A program made the position numbers and the translations under genes. Below are positions 36,021 to 42,923 of a DNA stretch of 64,000 bases, piece after piece. Location: assembly GCF_025685545.1 (NCBI RefSeq), contig NZ_JAGSYC010000026.1, positions 744,001 to 808,000 of the forward strand. The letters are read 5' to 3'. Each line of letters begins with the position of its first letter. The stretch's first letter is position 1. Below the pieces are notes generated by a model. The model worked only from the letters and a program-made list of their open reading frames with translations. It did no database searches and was not told the DNA's origin. The stretch comes from Granulicella paludicola (GTDB lineage: Bacteria > Acidobacteriota > Terriglobia > Terriglobales > Acidobacteriaceae).

Positions 36021-36075
36021 GCGCGTGATCGGACTCGCGAATAGCTCTATTGCTATCTTCTTGATTCCAATGGAG

Positions 36076-36165
36076 TGGCGGAGGGAGAGGGATTCGAACC
36101 CCCGTAGCCTGTTAGGGCTAAGCGGTTTTCAAGACCGCCTGTTTCAACCACTCACACATCCCTCC
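36076..36165 (-). tRNA. tRNA-Ser (anticodon UGA)
   Basis: On the minus strand the gene starts GGAGGGATG (36165 down) and ends CTCCCTCCG followed by encoded CCA (36078-36076). The 7-bp acceptor stem is perfect. The anticodon arm reads GCGGT-CTTGAAA-ACCGC, giving anticodon TGA. A long variable arm typical of serine tRNAs and the T-arm GGGGGTTCGAATCCC are present. Total length is 90 nt with CCA. Confidence 0.97.
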
Positions 36166-36186
36166 GCAGGGGGTGTCGAGTTCTTA

Positions 36187-36192
36187 TTGTAC
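36187..36192 (-). promoter_or_regulatory. Candidate -10 box for tRNA-Ser
   Basis: The minus strand reads TAGTACAATAAG, with TACAAT 22 bp upstream of the tRNA 5' end. A clear -35 box is not visible. Confidence 0.45.
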
Positions 36193-36235
36193 TAGGGACC
36201 TCGGCGTGGTTGGCTGGCTGGCCGGTGCCCGTGCA

Positions 36236-36500
36236 GGGTACCTCCCCTCCCCCCCCCATACTTTGGGGGCAAAGTCTTGAAAGGGTTGGAGTTGGGTCGA
36301 GACTTCCGTTCAGGTAGTCTGGACCTGGTGTCGGTCCCCCACTGGCTCGCAACAGAAAAGGCTGCAGCGGCGGGTGCCGGTGCAGCCTTTTCTTTCTCTC
36401 TTATTTAATTATAGCTAGTTGGAGAGGGTAAACATGCAAGTTTTATTTCGTTTGGATTGTAGGGGTTAGGTGGGTTGGGGGCTTGACAAGGGTTTTGCGA
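36236..36500 (+). repeat. Dispersed modular intergenic element, copy A
   Basis: Order on the plus strand: C-rich tract (CCTCCCCTCCCCCCCCC), ACTTTG-GGGG-CAAAGT hairpin, TCTTGAAAGGGTTGGAGTTGGG, hairpin GGCTGCA...TGCAGCC followed by TTTTCTTTCTCTC (36360-36400), AT core CTTATTTAATTATAGC, GTTGGAGAGGG, AAACATGCAAG and the end GGGCTTGACAAGGGTTTTGCG. This is the same module order as copy B (14421-14656). Its right end supplies the last codons and stop of the membrane-protein gene on the other strand. It fills most of the gap between the tRNA and that gene. Confidence 0.8.
36356..36400. terminator. Bidirectional terminator inside repeat copy A
   Basis: AAAAGGCTGCA and TGCAGCCTTTT are exact complements around a GC-rich loop. 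The A-run on one side and T-run on the other allow termination in both directions. It lies just downstream of the minus-strand operon at 36443-37871. Confidence 0.65.
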
Positions 36501-36697
36501 CTAAGTGAGTAAGCGGTCTTGAACTTAGGTGTTGCGAACGTAGACGAGTTCGAATCTCGATTTCTACCACCTGCTGCTACAGTCCCGATAGCTGGTAACG
36601 CAAACGTTAGAAATATCTCGTCTCGATCTTTCAGTAATATCCACATAAGAATCGCGAAAACAGCTACAGCCCATAGCACTGCCGTATCGTTCTTCAT
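36443..36697 (-). CDS. Small membrane protein of the E2-like/DUF3892 operon
   Basis: The 84-residue protein has one hydrophobic helix at the start (AVLWAVAVFAILMWILL, residues 6-22) and a second, weaker one (IFLTFALPAIGTVAAGG). The polar C-terminal tail is partly encoded by the dispersed repeat. GGAGGAACTCA precedes the ATG. The ATG overlaps the stop of the upstream E2-like gene by 4 bp (ATGA), so the two are translationally coupled. A small membrane protein at the end of a conflict-type operon could be an effector or anchor; that is inference. Confidence 0.65.
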   Translation of the reverse strand: MKNDTAVLWAVAVFAILMWILLKDRDEIFLTFALPAIGTVAAGGRNRDSNSSTFATPKFKTAYSLSRKTLVKPPTHLTPTIQTK

Positions 36698-37518
36698 TGA
36701 GTTCCTCCAGTATTGTTTTTAGTCAAAAGCTGATCTGACTGCATATGGCAATCGCGATATAGTTCACCACTGTTGCAGTGACATTCGCTATCCGGATCGT
36801 CAGCGAGAAGATGCGCTGCAGGCCCATGCGGAGCTACCGGGCCTACCCATGTCCCGTACAAATACAACTTCTTCGAATACTTGAGTTGGTTAGTATTGAC
36901 GGGCTGCCACGGCTTGCGGCTATTCACTTTTCTGAGAGTGCCATCGTCTCGTCGCATGTGTAGCATCCTTGTTCGAAGGAAGATCAAATGCTTTGCGAGA
37001 TAAGTCGACACTTGGTCGAGAAACTGCGGTAATAGATCAGACGAAGGGTCATAGGAGAATTGGTTCGCTGAATAGATGCAGAGTTGGGGCGTAGCCTTAC
37101 CGTCGATCGAGAGTTTTCTCTGCCACCAAGTGTGATGGTTGTTTGACGCCCTGCCATTAGGTAGTGGGTCAACGAGATAGGCGCGAGGGTGTTCCTTACC
37201 AGCGAATTCAAGTATGACTACAGTACATGGCTCCGCCATATCCTTTAAAAAGGGTTCAAGCGGATGCTCTGCAAGACCGGCCGCGTCACTGTCCAATCGT
37301 CCCTCAAAGACTTGGAGAGGTAAGTCTGCAACAAGCGTACGAAGTACGCGGCGAGCTGTGGCGTCATCCGAAAATGGACGGAGGTAACCACGGTAAGCGC
37401 GAATCGCTTGGGTGCTTGGAGGGAGAATAATCTCAAAGAATTGAGAGTACTGAGGGATTGGTGGCACCGGGTTTTCCGGTGCCACCGTCGACAGGGCGTT
37501 TATTGTGGCTACCACCAT
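36694..37518 (-). CDS. Possible ubiquitin-E2-like protein with C-terminal SEC-C motif
   Basis: The 274-residue protein ends with a clear SEC-C zinc motif, DSECHCNSGELYRDCH (Cys246, Cys248, Cys257, His258). The middle (about 100-190) reads like prokaryotic E2-fold proteins: HPRAYLVDP, a His-rich turn (NNHHTWW), then PQLCIYS with Cys147 after a Leu, then DPSSDLLPQFLDQVSTYLAKHLIFLR, in the position of the helix that follows the active Cys. The E2 assignment rests on pattern only; SEC-C is firm. The N-terminal 95 residues are not recognised. The start overlaps the DUF3892 stop by 10 bp and the end overlaps the membrane-protein ATG. Base composition is AT-richer than the flanks, which suggests transfer. 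Confidence 0.55.
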   Translation of the reverse strand: MVVATINALSTVAPENPVPPIPQYSQFFEIILPPSTQAIRAYRGYLRPFSDDATARRVLRTLVADLPLQVFEGRLDSDAAGLAEHPLEPFLKDMAEPCTVVILEFAGKEHPRAYLVDPLPNGRASNNHHTWWQRKLSIDGKATPQLCIYSANQFSYDPSSDLLPQFLDQVSTYLAKHLIFLRTRMLHMRRDDGTLRKVNSRKPWQPVNTNQLKYSKKLYLYGTWVGPVAPHGPAAHLLADDPDSECHCNSGELYRDCHMQSDQLLTKNNTGGTQ

Positions 37519-37871
37519 ACCGAAGGTCCATGGCTAGCTGCGGCAACAACAGTACCAACCGAGCTAAGAACACCAGTCTTCACCGAGGAAGAAACGGTGC
37601 AGGAAGGGAGGCTGAGCAGATTGTCGGGCCTCTCACCGTCGGGAATTGTCTTGACGTACTTGTTGCCATTCTTCTCGGTGACAACTTCGAGATCAATGAC
37701 GTGCCCGGTTGGACGTTCGACATAAAAGCTGTCATTGTGGTTCTCGATCCGATCAATCACTTCGTCTTCTGTGAAGGACCGAAACACATTGTCTGGCGAG
37801 TAGCAGCCGAGACTACTGATGCGCTCATACTTTGCGTGCTTGACAACGCACGTGACGCGAAAGCGGGCCAT
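37509..37871 (-). CDS. DUF3892-domain protein
   Basis: The 120-residue protein has VTCVVKHAKYERISSLGCY at residues 6-24, DEVIDRIENHNDSFYVE at 36-52 and KYVKTIPDGERPDNLLSLPSC at 71-91, which together match the DUF3892 pattern (a small domain of unknown function). A Ser/Thr/Ala-rich tail follows and ends in Trp-Trp, without a Gly-Gly terminus. It is the first gene of the operon. GGGAG lies about 7 bp before the ATG. It could be a partner or substrate of the downstream E2-like protein, but nothing in the sequence proves it. Confidence 0.75.
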   Translation of the reverse strand: MARFRVTCVVKHAKYERISSLGCYSPDNVFRSFTEDEVIDRIENHNDSFYVERPTGHVIDLEVVTEKNGNKYVKTIPDGERPDNLLSLPSCTVSSSVKTGVLSSVGTVVAAASHGPSVWW

Positions 37872-38205
37872 AAAAGGACTCCCAATATAGTAGGAATCCG
37901 CCTATTCGAGATGGTTCTTGCCGATACTGACTATGTGGGACATAATCGGTCTGGGATCCTATCCGGCAAGATCGGGTAGCGGGCAGAAGTTGCGCCCCCA
38001 GCCGACTGTGGTCGCCACCGCAGTCGGCTTCATCTTTTGTCTCCTTCAAAACACCTCGCAATGAATCTGAACCGCTGGTTCAATAGTCCCCCCTCGTAAA
38101 TTAATCGTCAAGTGCAAAGTGTCAACTTAGGTAATGTAAAGTATCGCTTTGCAGAAAGCATTGCGGCACTTGACAATTTATCCAACATTTCTTTACACTT
38201 TACAT
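37872..38205. promoter_or_regulatory. Divergent control region of the island operons
   Basis: The 334-bp region has no long gene. On the minus strand AAGGAGACAAAAG precedes a 24-codon ORF (38033-37959), a possible leader peptide. Inside it GCCGACTG (38001-38008) and CAGTCGGC (38021-38028) form a hairpin. Further up, ATGTAAAGT (38134-38142) and its inverted copy ACTTTACAT (38197-38205) are candidate operator half-sites. TTGACA occurs on both strands (38170-38175 plus; 38125-38120 minus). The sites suggest control of both operons by the XRE protein. Confidence 0.5.
38170..38197 (+). promoter_or_regulatory. Candidate sigma-70 promoter of the XRE-ImmA operon
   Basis: TTGACA (38170-38175), a 16-bp spacer and TTTACA (38192-38197) form a good promoter. 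The expected start of transcription is at or next to the GTG at 38206, which would make the mRNA leaderless. Confidence 0.55.
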
Positions 38206-38553
38206 GTGAAAAAGTGGGATGCCGTAGGACCTTTGACTAGGCCGCAAACGATTAACCGTCTATTTGGTCAACGGCTCGCCGCCGCCCGGCGGGGGCGTAA
38301 GATTTCGCAAAGTGAACTTGGTCGGCGTATGAATCGATCAAGAGTATCGATTGCGAACATTGAGAGTGGGCGGGCTAGCGTGCAACTTAGCCAAGTGTTT
38401 CAACTGGCTGATGCAATCAGCGCGAGTGTTGATGAACTGATTCCTGATGATCGGGCCATTCGAGGTTTTGAGGCGTCTTCATCTGGGGCCGCCTTCATCC
38501 AATCGGTCAAAGCACAACTCGGTGAGATTGCCGCTCAAGGAGCTAAGCAATGA
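38206..38553 (+). CDS. XRE-family helix-turn-helix regulator
   Basis: The protein has about 115 residues from GTG 38206. The longer frame from TTG 38149 would start upstream of the predicted promoter and is rejected. The HTH lies at about 20-75: INRLFGQRLAAARRGRKISQSELGRRMNRSRVSIANIESGRASVQLSQVFQLADAISASVDEL. The C-terminal part is helical and of unknown role. ATGA couples it to the ImmA/IrrE gene. This pairing commonly controls mobile or toxin-antitoxin-like modules. It is likely to bind the ATGTAAAGT repeats upstream. Confidence 0.85.
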   Translation: MKKWDAVGPLTRPQTINRLFGQRLAAARRGRKISQSELGRRMNRSRVSIANIESGRASVQLSQVFQLADAISASVDELIPDDRAIRGFEASSSGAAFIQSVKAQLGEIAAQGAKQ

Positions 38554-39092
38554 GAACGAGAAGAGAGATTGAGACTCGCGTCAAAGAATTATTGGATAAG
38601 CACGCTATTGCTAACTCTCCAGTTGACGTACAAAAGATTGCAACTGAAGAGGGTTTGGCGGTTCTTGGGCAGGACTTCTCCGGTGACGTATCTGGTGCCC
38701 TTGTCCGGTACGGCGGTGGGGCGGCGGCAATTGCTTTCAACGAACGCCAATCGACGAGCAGAATCAGATTCACCATCGCGCACGAACTAGCCCACTATTT
38801 GCTTGGGCATACAGACGATGAAGACCACGTAGATTGGGAATTTTCTATCATTAGAAGAGATTCCAATTCTTCACGTGCTTCTGATGTGCGCGAGATCGAG
38901 GCAAATATGTTTGCCGCTAATTTACTAATGCCACGTTCATTTATCGATAAGGACGTTTCTCTATTCATTGATCCCGGCAGAAAAGTGAAGCTAACAGATG
39001 AACGAATATCTGTCCTCGCGTCCAAATACCGAGTCAGCAACGCAGCCATGACATTCAGACTGATCAATCTCGGATACTTACCGCCCTATTAG
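38550..39092 (+). CDS. ImmA/IrrE-family metallopeptidase
   Basis: The 180-residue protein has the zinc motif FTIAHELAHYLLGH (His78, Glu79, His82) and the downstream glutamate region REIEANMFAANLLMP, as in ImmA/IrrE (COG2856) proteins. These cleave a cognate XRE repressor on a signal, as ImmA does in ICEBs1. The upstream XRE gene overlaps by 4 bp and is the obvious target. The gene is AT-richer than its surroundings. A terminator follows at 39236. The gap 39093-39235 holds no recognisable gene. Confidence 0.9.
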   Translation: MRTRREIETRVKELLDKHAIANSPVDVQKIATEEGLAVLGQDFSGDVSGALVRYGGGAAAIAFNERQSTSRIRFTIAHELAHYLLGHTDDEDHVDWEFSIIRRDSNSSRASDVREIEANMFAANLLMPRSFIDKDVSLFIDPGRKVKLTDERISVLASKYRVSNAAMTFRLINLGYLPPY

Positions 39093-39235
39093 GCCTTCTT
39101 GATCTAACTGAATTAGAACGCTTGTTCTTTTGGCTAGGTGTAGTGCCTGAAGACTTATATCCGATTTGAAGTAAGCGACTATACGTACGGCTGAAACCGC
39201 ACGCTCAATCAGCAGTACCGTTGCGCGCGAAAAAT

Positions 39236-39269
39236 GGCCTTAAGCCTCGTTTACGGCTGAGGCCTTTTT
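39236..39269 (+). terminator. Intrinsic terminator of the XRE-ImmA operon
   Basis: GGCCTTAAGCC pairs (with one bulge) with GGCTGAGGCC across TCGTTTAC, and five T residues follow. Confidence 0.75.
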
Positions 39270-39287
39270 GTTGCTGTGAGGTGTGGC

Positions 39288-39932
39288 TTACCTGCCGGGG
39301 GTGGCGGGTTCCATGACGGCGCCGGGGTCTACTTTGGGGATGCCGAAGCGGCCGCTGAGGTGGACGAGGTCGAGGGGGCGGAGGACGCCGGAGACTTCGA
39401 TGACGCTCATGCGGCGGGGAGCGCGGATGATGACGGTGACGTGGTCGATTTCGGTGTTGGCGAAGTGCAGCCAGAGGTCGGTGAGGGGGCGTGACGGGGC
39501 GGCGCCGTCGCGGGGGCTGGGGCGCGGGTCGACGAGGTGCTTCCAGCCGGCGGCGTTGTAGGCTGCGCTAAGGGCCGCCATGTTTTCAGGGATGTAGAAG
39601 GCGGGCTCGTGGTAGCTGTAGTTCTCTACGGTGACGCTGTTGAGGGCTCCGGTGCCGCCGCCGATGACGCCGTCCATGGATTGGAGCATGTCGCGGTCGA
39701 AGGTGAAGGCGGAGCGGGTGGCGGGGGTGGAGGCAAGGGACAGGAGGATATCGGCGACGCCCTGGGGCTGGGCGCTGAGGCGCTCGATGGGAGCCGGAGC
39801 AGATTGGACCTGCGAGTTCACGGGGCCGGGCGGCGGTGGGGCGTATTGCTGGGCGTGTGCGCCTGTTGCGCTGAGGGCGGACAGGGCCAGGGTGGTCGTG
39901 GCCAGGGCAGAACGGCAGGCGGACAGGTTCAT
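39288..39932 (-). CDS. Secreted protein of unknown function
   Basis: The 214-residue protein has a signal peptide cut near GAHAQQ (residue 28), a Pro-rich linker (YAPPPPGPVNSQ), and a globular domain with YHEPAFYIPENMAALSAAYNAAGWKHLV and a beta-rich end (HVTVIIRAPRRMSVIEVSGVLRPLDLVHLSGRFGIP). GAGGAACC precedes the ATG. No family is recognised. It lies downstream of the VWFA gene on the same strand, separated by a terminator hairpin. Confidence 0.8.
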   Translation of the reverse strand: MNLSACRSALATTTLALSALSATGAHAQQYAPPPPGPVNSQVQSAPAPIERLSAQPQGVADILLSLASTPATRSAFTFDRDMLQSMDGVIGGGTGALNSVTVENYSYHEPAFYIPENMAALSAAYNAAGWKHLVDPRPSPRDGAAPSRPLTDLWLHFANTEIDHVTVIIRAPRRMSVIEVSGVLRPLDLVHLSGRFGIPKVDPGAVMEPATPGR

Positions 39933-39982
39933 CGGTGGTTCCTCGCTAACAGGTATGACAGGGATCTGGGGGCAAAAGTTGC

Positions 39983-40005
39983 GGGGCAGACATGAAGTCT
40001 GCCCC
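39983..40005 (-). terminator. Terminator hairpin after the VWFA gene
   Basis: GGGGCAGAC and its perfect complement enclose a 5-nt loop, 36 bp after the VWFA stop on the minus strand. A loose T-run (CTTTTG) follows on that strand. Confidence 0.65.
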
Positions 40006-40041
40006 GAGGGATGGGAGGTAGCACCTTTTCAGGCAGATGCG

Positions 40042-41049
40042 CTATTCGGGGGGCTTAGGGGCGAAGTAGCCTTTCTTGGCGCGGACGCTATAGCGGGGAT
40101 CCTGGGATTGCAGGTAGATGGTGCGGAAGCTGCCATCCTGCTTGAAATTGGCGGGGATGTAGACGAGCGAATATTGGCTGCGGAGTTCGACTTCGATGTT
40201 GTGGAAGCCGATGGCGACGTCCTCCATGCGGGTGGGGAAGAAGGCCTGGCCGCCGGTGGCGCTGGCGATCTGGAGGAGGACGTCGTCGCCTTTGTCCTTG
40301 CTGGGGCCGGTGTTGGTGCTGATGGTGTAAACGATGGTCTCGGCGCGTTGGCACATCTTGATGGCGTCCGAGACGGTGGCGGTGCTGTAGTCGTCGTCGC
40401 CATCGGAGACGAGGACGATGGCCTTGCGGACGTTGATGTCCTGGCGCAGGGTGAGCATCTGATCGCGGCAGGTTTTGTAGAGGGAGTTGAACATCGCGGT
40501 GCCGCCGCCGGGGCGGAGCTTGCGGATGCCGCCGTCGAGGAGGTCGATACGGTTGGTGAAGTCCTGGGTGATGTCGGTCTGCACGTCGAAGCCTTCGACG
40601 AAGGCGCGGTCGGCGGGGTGCAGGACTTGCAGGAGGAAGTCGGTGGCGGCCTGCTGCTCGAATTGGAAGCGCTGGCGAATGGAGCTGGAGGTGTCGAGCA
40701 TGATGCCGACGCGGAGCGGCAGGTTGGTCTGCTGCTTGAACTGCACGACGCGCTCAGGCGGGCGACCGTCATCGAGCAGGCCGAAGTTCTGCTGCTGCAG
40801 GCCGGTGACGAAGCCGCCGCGCTTGTCGGTGACGGTGAAGATGAGATCGACTTCGCGAGAGTAGACGGTGAGGCCGGGAACGCTGGGTTCGGCCTGGCCG
40901 GTCTGGTTCGTCGGAGGCTGCAGAGCGGGCGCCTGTTGGGCTGGCTGATCCTGAGCCGGTTGCGAGGGAGCCTGGGCGATGGCCAAGGAAGCGGAGATGG
41001 TGCTGAGAAAAGCGAGGGTTGCCCATCGCGCCGTGGTGCCGAGATTCAT
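40042..41049 (-). CDS. Secreted VWFA-related protein
   Basis: The 335-residue protein has a signal peptide (TLAFLSTISASLAIAQ) and a Gln/Pro-rich linker (PSQPAQDQPAQQAPALQPP). An N-terminal beta region (EVDLIFTVTDKRGGFVTGLQQQNFGLLDDGRPPE) comes before a von Willebrand A domain with the metal-site motif LDTSSSIRQ near residue 119 and later IVLVSDGDDDYS. This layout is the acidobacterial VWFA-related family. These proteins are secreted and presumably mediate metal-dependent adhesion; the ligand is unknown. Confidence 0.9.
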   Translation of the reverse strand: MNLGTTARWATLAFLSTISASLAIAQAPSQPAQDQPAQQAPALQPPTNQTGQAEPSVPGLTVYSREVDLIFTVTDKRGGFVTGLQQQNFGLLDDGRPPERVVQFKQQTNLPLRVGIMLDTSSSIRQRFQFEQQAATDFLLQVLHPADRAFVEGFDVQTDITQDFTNRIDLLDGGIRKLRPGGGTAMFNSLYKTCRDQMLTLRQDINVRKAIVLVSDGDDDYSTATVSDAIKMCQRAETIVYTISTNTGPSKDKGDDVLLQIASATGGQAFFPTRMEDVAIGFHNIEVELRSQYSLVYIPANFKQDGSFRTIYLQSQDPRYSVRAKKGYFAPKPPE

Positions 41050-41198
41050 GGACTTATCGTATCAACTTGTGGGCATCCCTGGCGGGGGCAGTGTGGGATT
41101 GTGTACCCGCCGCCCGACAGCGCTAAAAGCCTGTCGGACGGCGAGGGAATGCAAGGGAGTTTAAGGCAGAAAGACAGCAGGGACACAAGAGCTGGAGG

Positions 41199-41411
41199 TC
41201 AGGCTTTGGAGCGATGCCGCGACCGTTGCGTGCTGATGCCGAGTCTGGCGTAGACCGGGCAGAAGCGTCGCGCGGCGGTATGGTAGAGCGCCCATGCGGG
41301 TATCAGCAGCAACCACCAGGCGAGCCCGTGCATGCCAAAGGCAAGCAAGACAAACGCACTGGCGGCCATCACCCGGATAACCTGATCTGCTTCGCTGAGA
41401 TTACGTCTCAT
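41199..41411 (-). CDS. DUF2892-type inner-membrane protein
   Basis: The 70-residue protein opens MRRNLSEADQVIRVMAASAF and has two hydrophobic helices separated by a short turn (FVLLAFGMHG, LAWWLLLIPAWALY). CPVYARLGIST near the end is characteristic of DUF2892/YgaP-like proteins, which are often linked to rhodanese domains. GGAGGT lies 8 bp upstream of the ATG. It is not part of a visible operon. Confidence 0.8.
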   Translation of the reverse strand: MRRNLSEADQVIRVMAASAFVLLAFGMHGLAWWLLLIPAWALYHTAARRFCPVYARLGISTQRSRHRSKA

Positions 41412-41495
41412 CGTCGCACCTCCGTTGTATCTAGAGGAATTCTGCGACGAGCGGCCAAGGGGCTGCCGTGATTGCCGTCACAACGTGCGTGAAAA

Positions 41496-42923
41496 TTATG
41501 GCCGGCGAAGCTGGTCGAGGAACGAGGTGAGTTCGTCGGGGAGGTCGGAGCGGAGTTCGAGTTCTTCGCCGGTTCGTGGGTGGGTGAGATCGAGCTCGGC
41601 TGCGTGGAGGAAGTTGCGCTCCAGTTCGAGGGTGCGGGATTCGTCCGAGCTCTTCTTGCCGGGTTTTACGGCGAGCGGGATGCGATGCGGCGCGCCGTAG
41701 AGGAAGTCGCCGACGACGGGGTGACCGATGGACTGCATGTGGACGCGGATCTGGTGGGTGCGGCCGGTTTCGATGTGGACTTCGACGAGGGTGAACTTGC
41801 CGTAGGCGGTATCGAGGCGGTCGAGGACGCGCCAGTGCGAGACAGCGGAGCGGCCGCCGGAGCGCTTGGTGGTCATGCGGATGCGGCGCACGAGGTCGCG
41901 GGAGATGGGCAGCTGCACTGTGCCTTCGTCTTCGGCAATATCACCGTGGACGAGCGCGAGGTAGACCTTGCGAAGGTTGCGGCTGGCGAACATCTCGCTG
42001 AGCTTGCGGTGCATGCTGTCGTTCTTGGCGACGACGATGAGGCCGCTGGTCTGCTTATCCAAGCGGTGGACGATGCCGGGGCGCAGGCCTGGCGCTGGCG
42101 AAGGAGCGGGTGCAGCTTCGATCGCTTCGTGCTCGTCTTCGAGCTCTGCGTCCGGCTCGGCTTCTTCGTCCTCGGCGACAGGCTGTGAGCCGGAGCTGAG
42201 GTTGCCGCCGAAGCGATAGAGCAGGGCGTTTACGAGGGTGCCACTATTGTGTTCGGCTGAACCTGAACCTGCGTGGACCATCATGCCTGCGGGCTTGTTG
42301 ATGACGGCCATGTCGTCGTCTTCGTAGATGACCTCGAGAGGAATGTCTTCGGGTGTGGCGTTGAGCGGCGCGAGACGCGGCTCGCCTTCGATCTCGATGG
42401 CCTCGCCCCCCTTGAGCTTGAGGCTGGCCTTGACGGCCTTGCCGTCGATGGTGACCTGGCCTTCGTCGATGAGAAGAACGACGCGGGCGCGACTGATATC
42501 GGGCATGACCTTGGCGAGGTAAGCGTCGATGCGCATGCCTGCAGCTGCGGGCTCCGCTGTCAGCTTGCGCACACCGTTTTCGGCTTGCAGATCTTCGAGC
42601 GTGTGAATCTCAGGAGCGGGAGCGGCGGCGAGCTTCGGCCGATCGTAGCGTGGCTTGGCGAGTGTGTGCTCCTCTTGCGGGTGCTTGCCGCCATTGGGGC
42701 CACTGGTGACGAGGCCGGGGACGTGTGCGAAGGGAGACTTCGATTCGAAGACCTGAACGCGCATGAGATCGGCAGTGTCGTAGGTGGCTTCAGTTTCTTC
42801 GCCGAGATCGCCAGCTTCCGCGCGGGCCTTCGCCTGATCCAGAATCTGTGTGCGCAGTTCGCGGTAGTCGCCCTTGACGGACTGGCGGCGCTTACCCTTG
42901 GGCAGCATGTTTTTGGATGGCAT
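41496..42923 (-). CDS. RluA/RluD-family 23S rRNA pseudouridine synthase
   Basis: The 475-residue enzyme converts uridine to pseudouridine in rRNA or tRNA. Residues 1-115 are an unusual charged extension. An S4 RNA-binding domain follows (MRIDAYLAKVMPDISRARVVLLIDEGQVTIDGKAVKASLKLK). The catalytic domain has MAVINKPAGMMVHAG, the active-site HRLDKQTSGLIVVAK (near residue 287) and HIETGRTHQIRVHMQSIGHPVVGD. An acidic insertion (DEEAEPDAELEDEHEAIEAAP) lies before the active site. The start directly follows the stop of the Lgt-like gene (TAA-ATG). Confidence 0.93.
   Translation of the reverse strand: MPSKNMLPKGKRRQSVKGDYRELRTQILDQAKARAEAGDLGEETEATYDTADLMRVQVFESKSPFAHVPGLVTSGPNGGKHPQEEHTLAKPRYDRPKLAAAPAPEIHTLEDLQAENGVRKLTAEPAAAGMRIDAYLAKVMPDISRARVVLLIDEGQVTIDGKAVKASLKLKGGEAIEIEGEPRLAPLNATPEDIPLEVIYEDDDMAVINKPAGMMVHAGSGSAEHNSGTLVNALLYRFGGNLSSGSQPVAEDEEAEPDAELEDEHEAIEAAPAPSPAPGLRPGIVHRLDKQTSGLIVVAKNDSMHRKLSEMFASRNLRKVYLALVHGDIAEDEGTVQLPISRDLVRRIRMTTKRSGGRSAVSHWRVLDRLDTAYGKFTLVEVHIETGRTHQIRVHMQSIGHPVVGDFLYGAPHRIPLAVKPGKKSSDESRTLELERNFLHAAELDLTHPRTGEELELRSDLPDELTSFLDQLRRP

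Noticed and set aside
37408..37979. Plus-strand ORFs across the DUF3892 and E2-like genes
   Set aside because: They lie opposite genes with matched motifs, start signals and coupled overlaps; they show no motif.
37825..38061. Minus-strand ORF of 78 codons upstream of DUF3892
   Set aside because: It begins with TTG, overlaps DUF3892 in another frame and has no recognisable pattern; the shorter 24-codon ORF with a strong ribosome-binding site is a better candidate.
36076..39287. tRNA-Ser as integration site of the island
   Set aside because: The island lies at the 5' side of the tRNA, there is no integrase gene, and I see no direct repeat of the tRNA 3' end at the far border. The adjacency may be chance.
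39631..41253. Plus-strand ORF of 540 codons opposite the VWFA gene
   Set aside because: Its composition (long runs of Gly/Ala/Val/Glu/Asp) is typical of an antisense shadow. The VWFA gene on the other strand has signal peptide and domain motifs.
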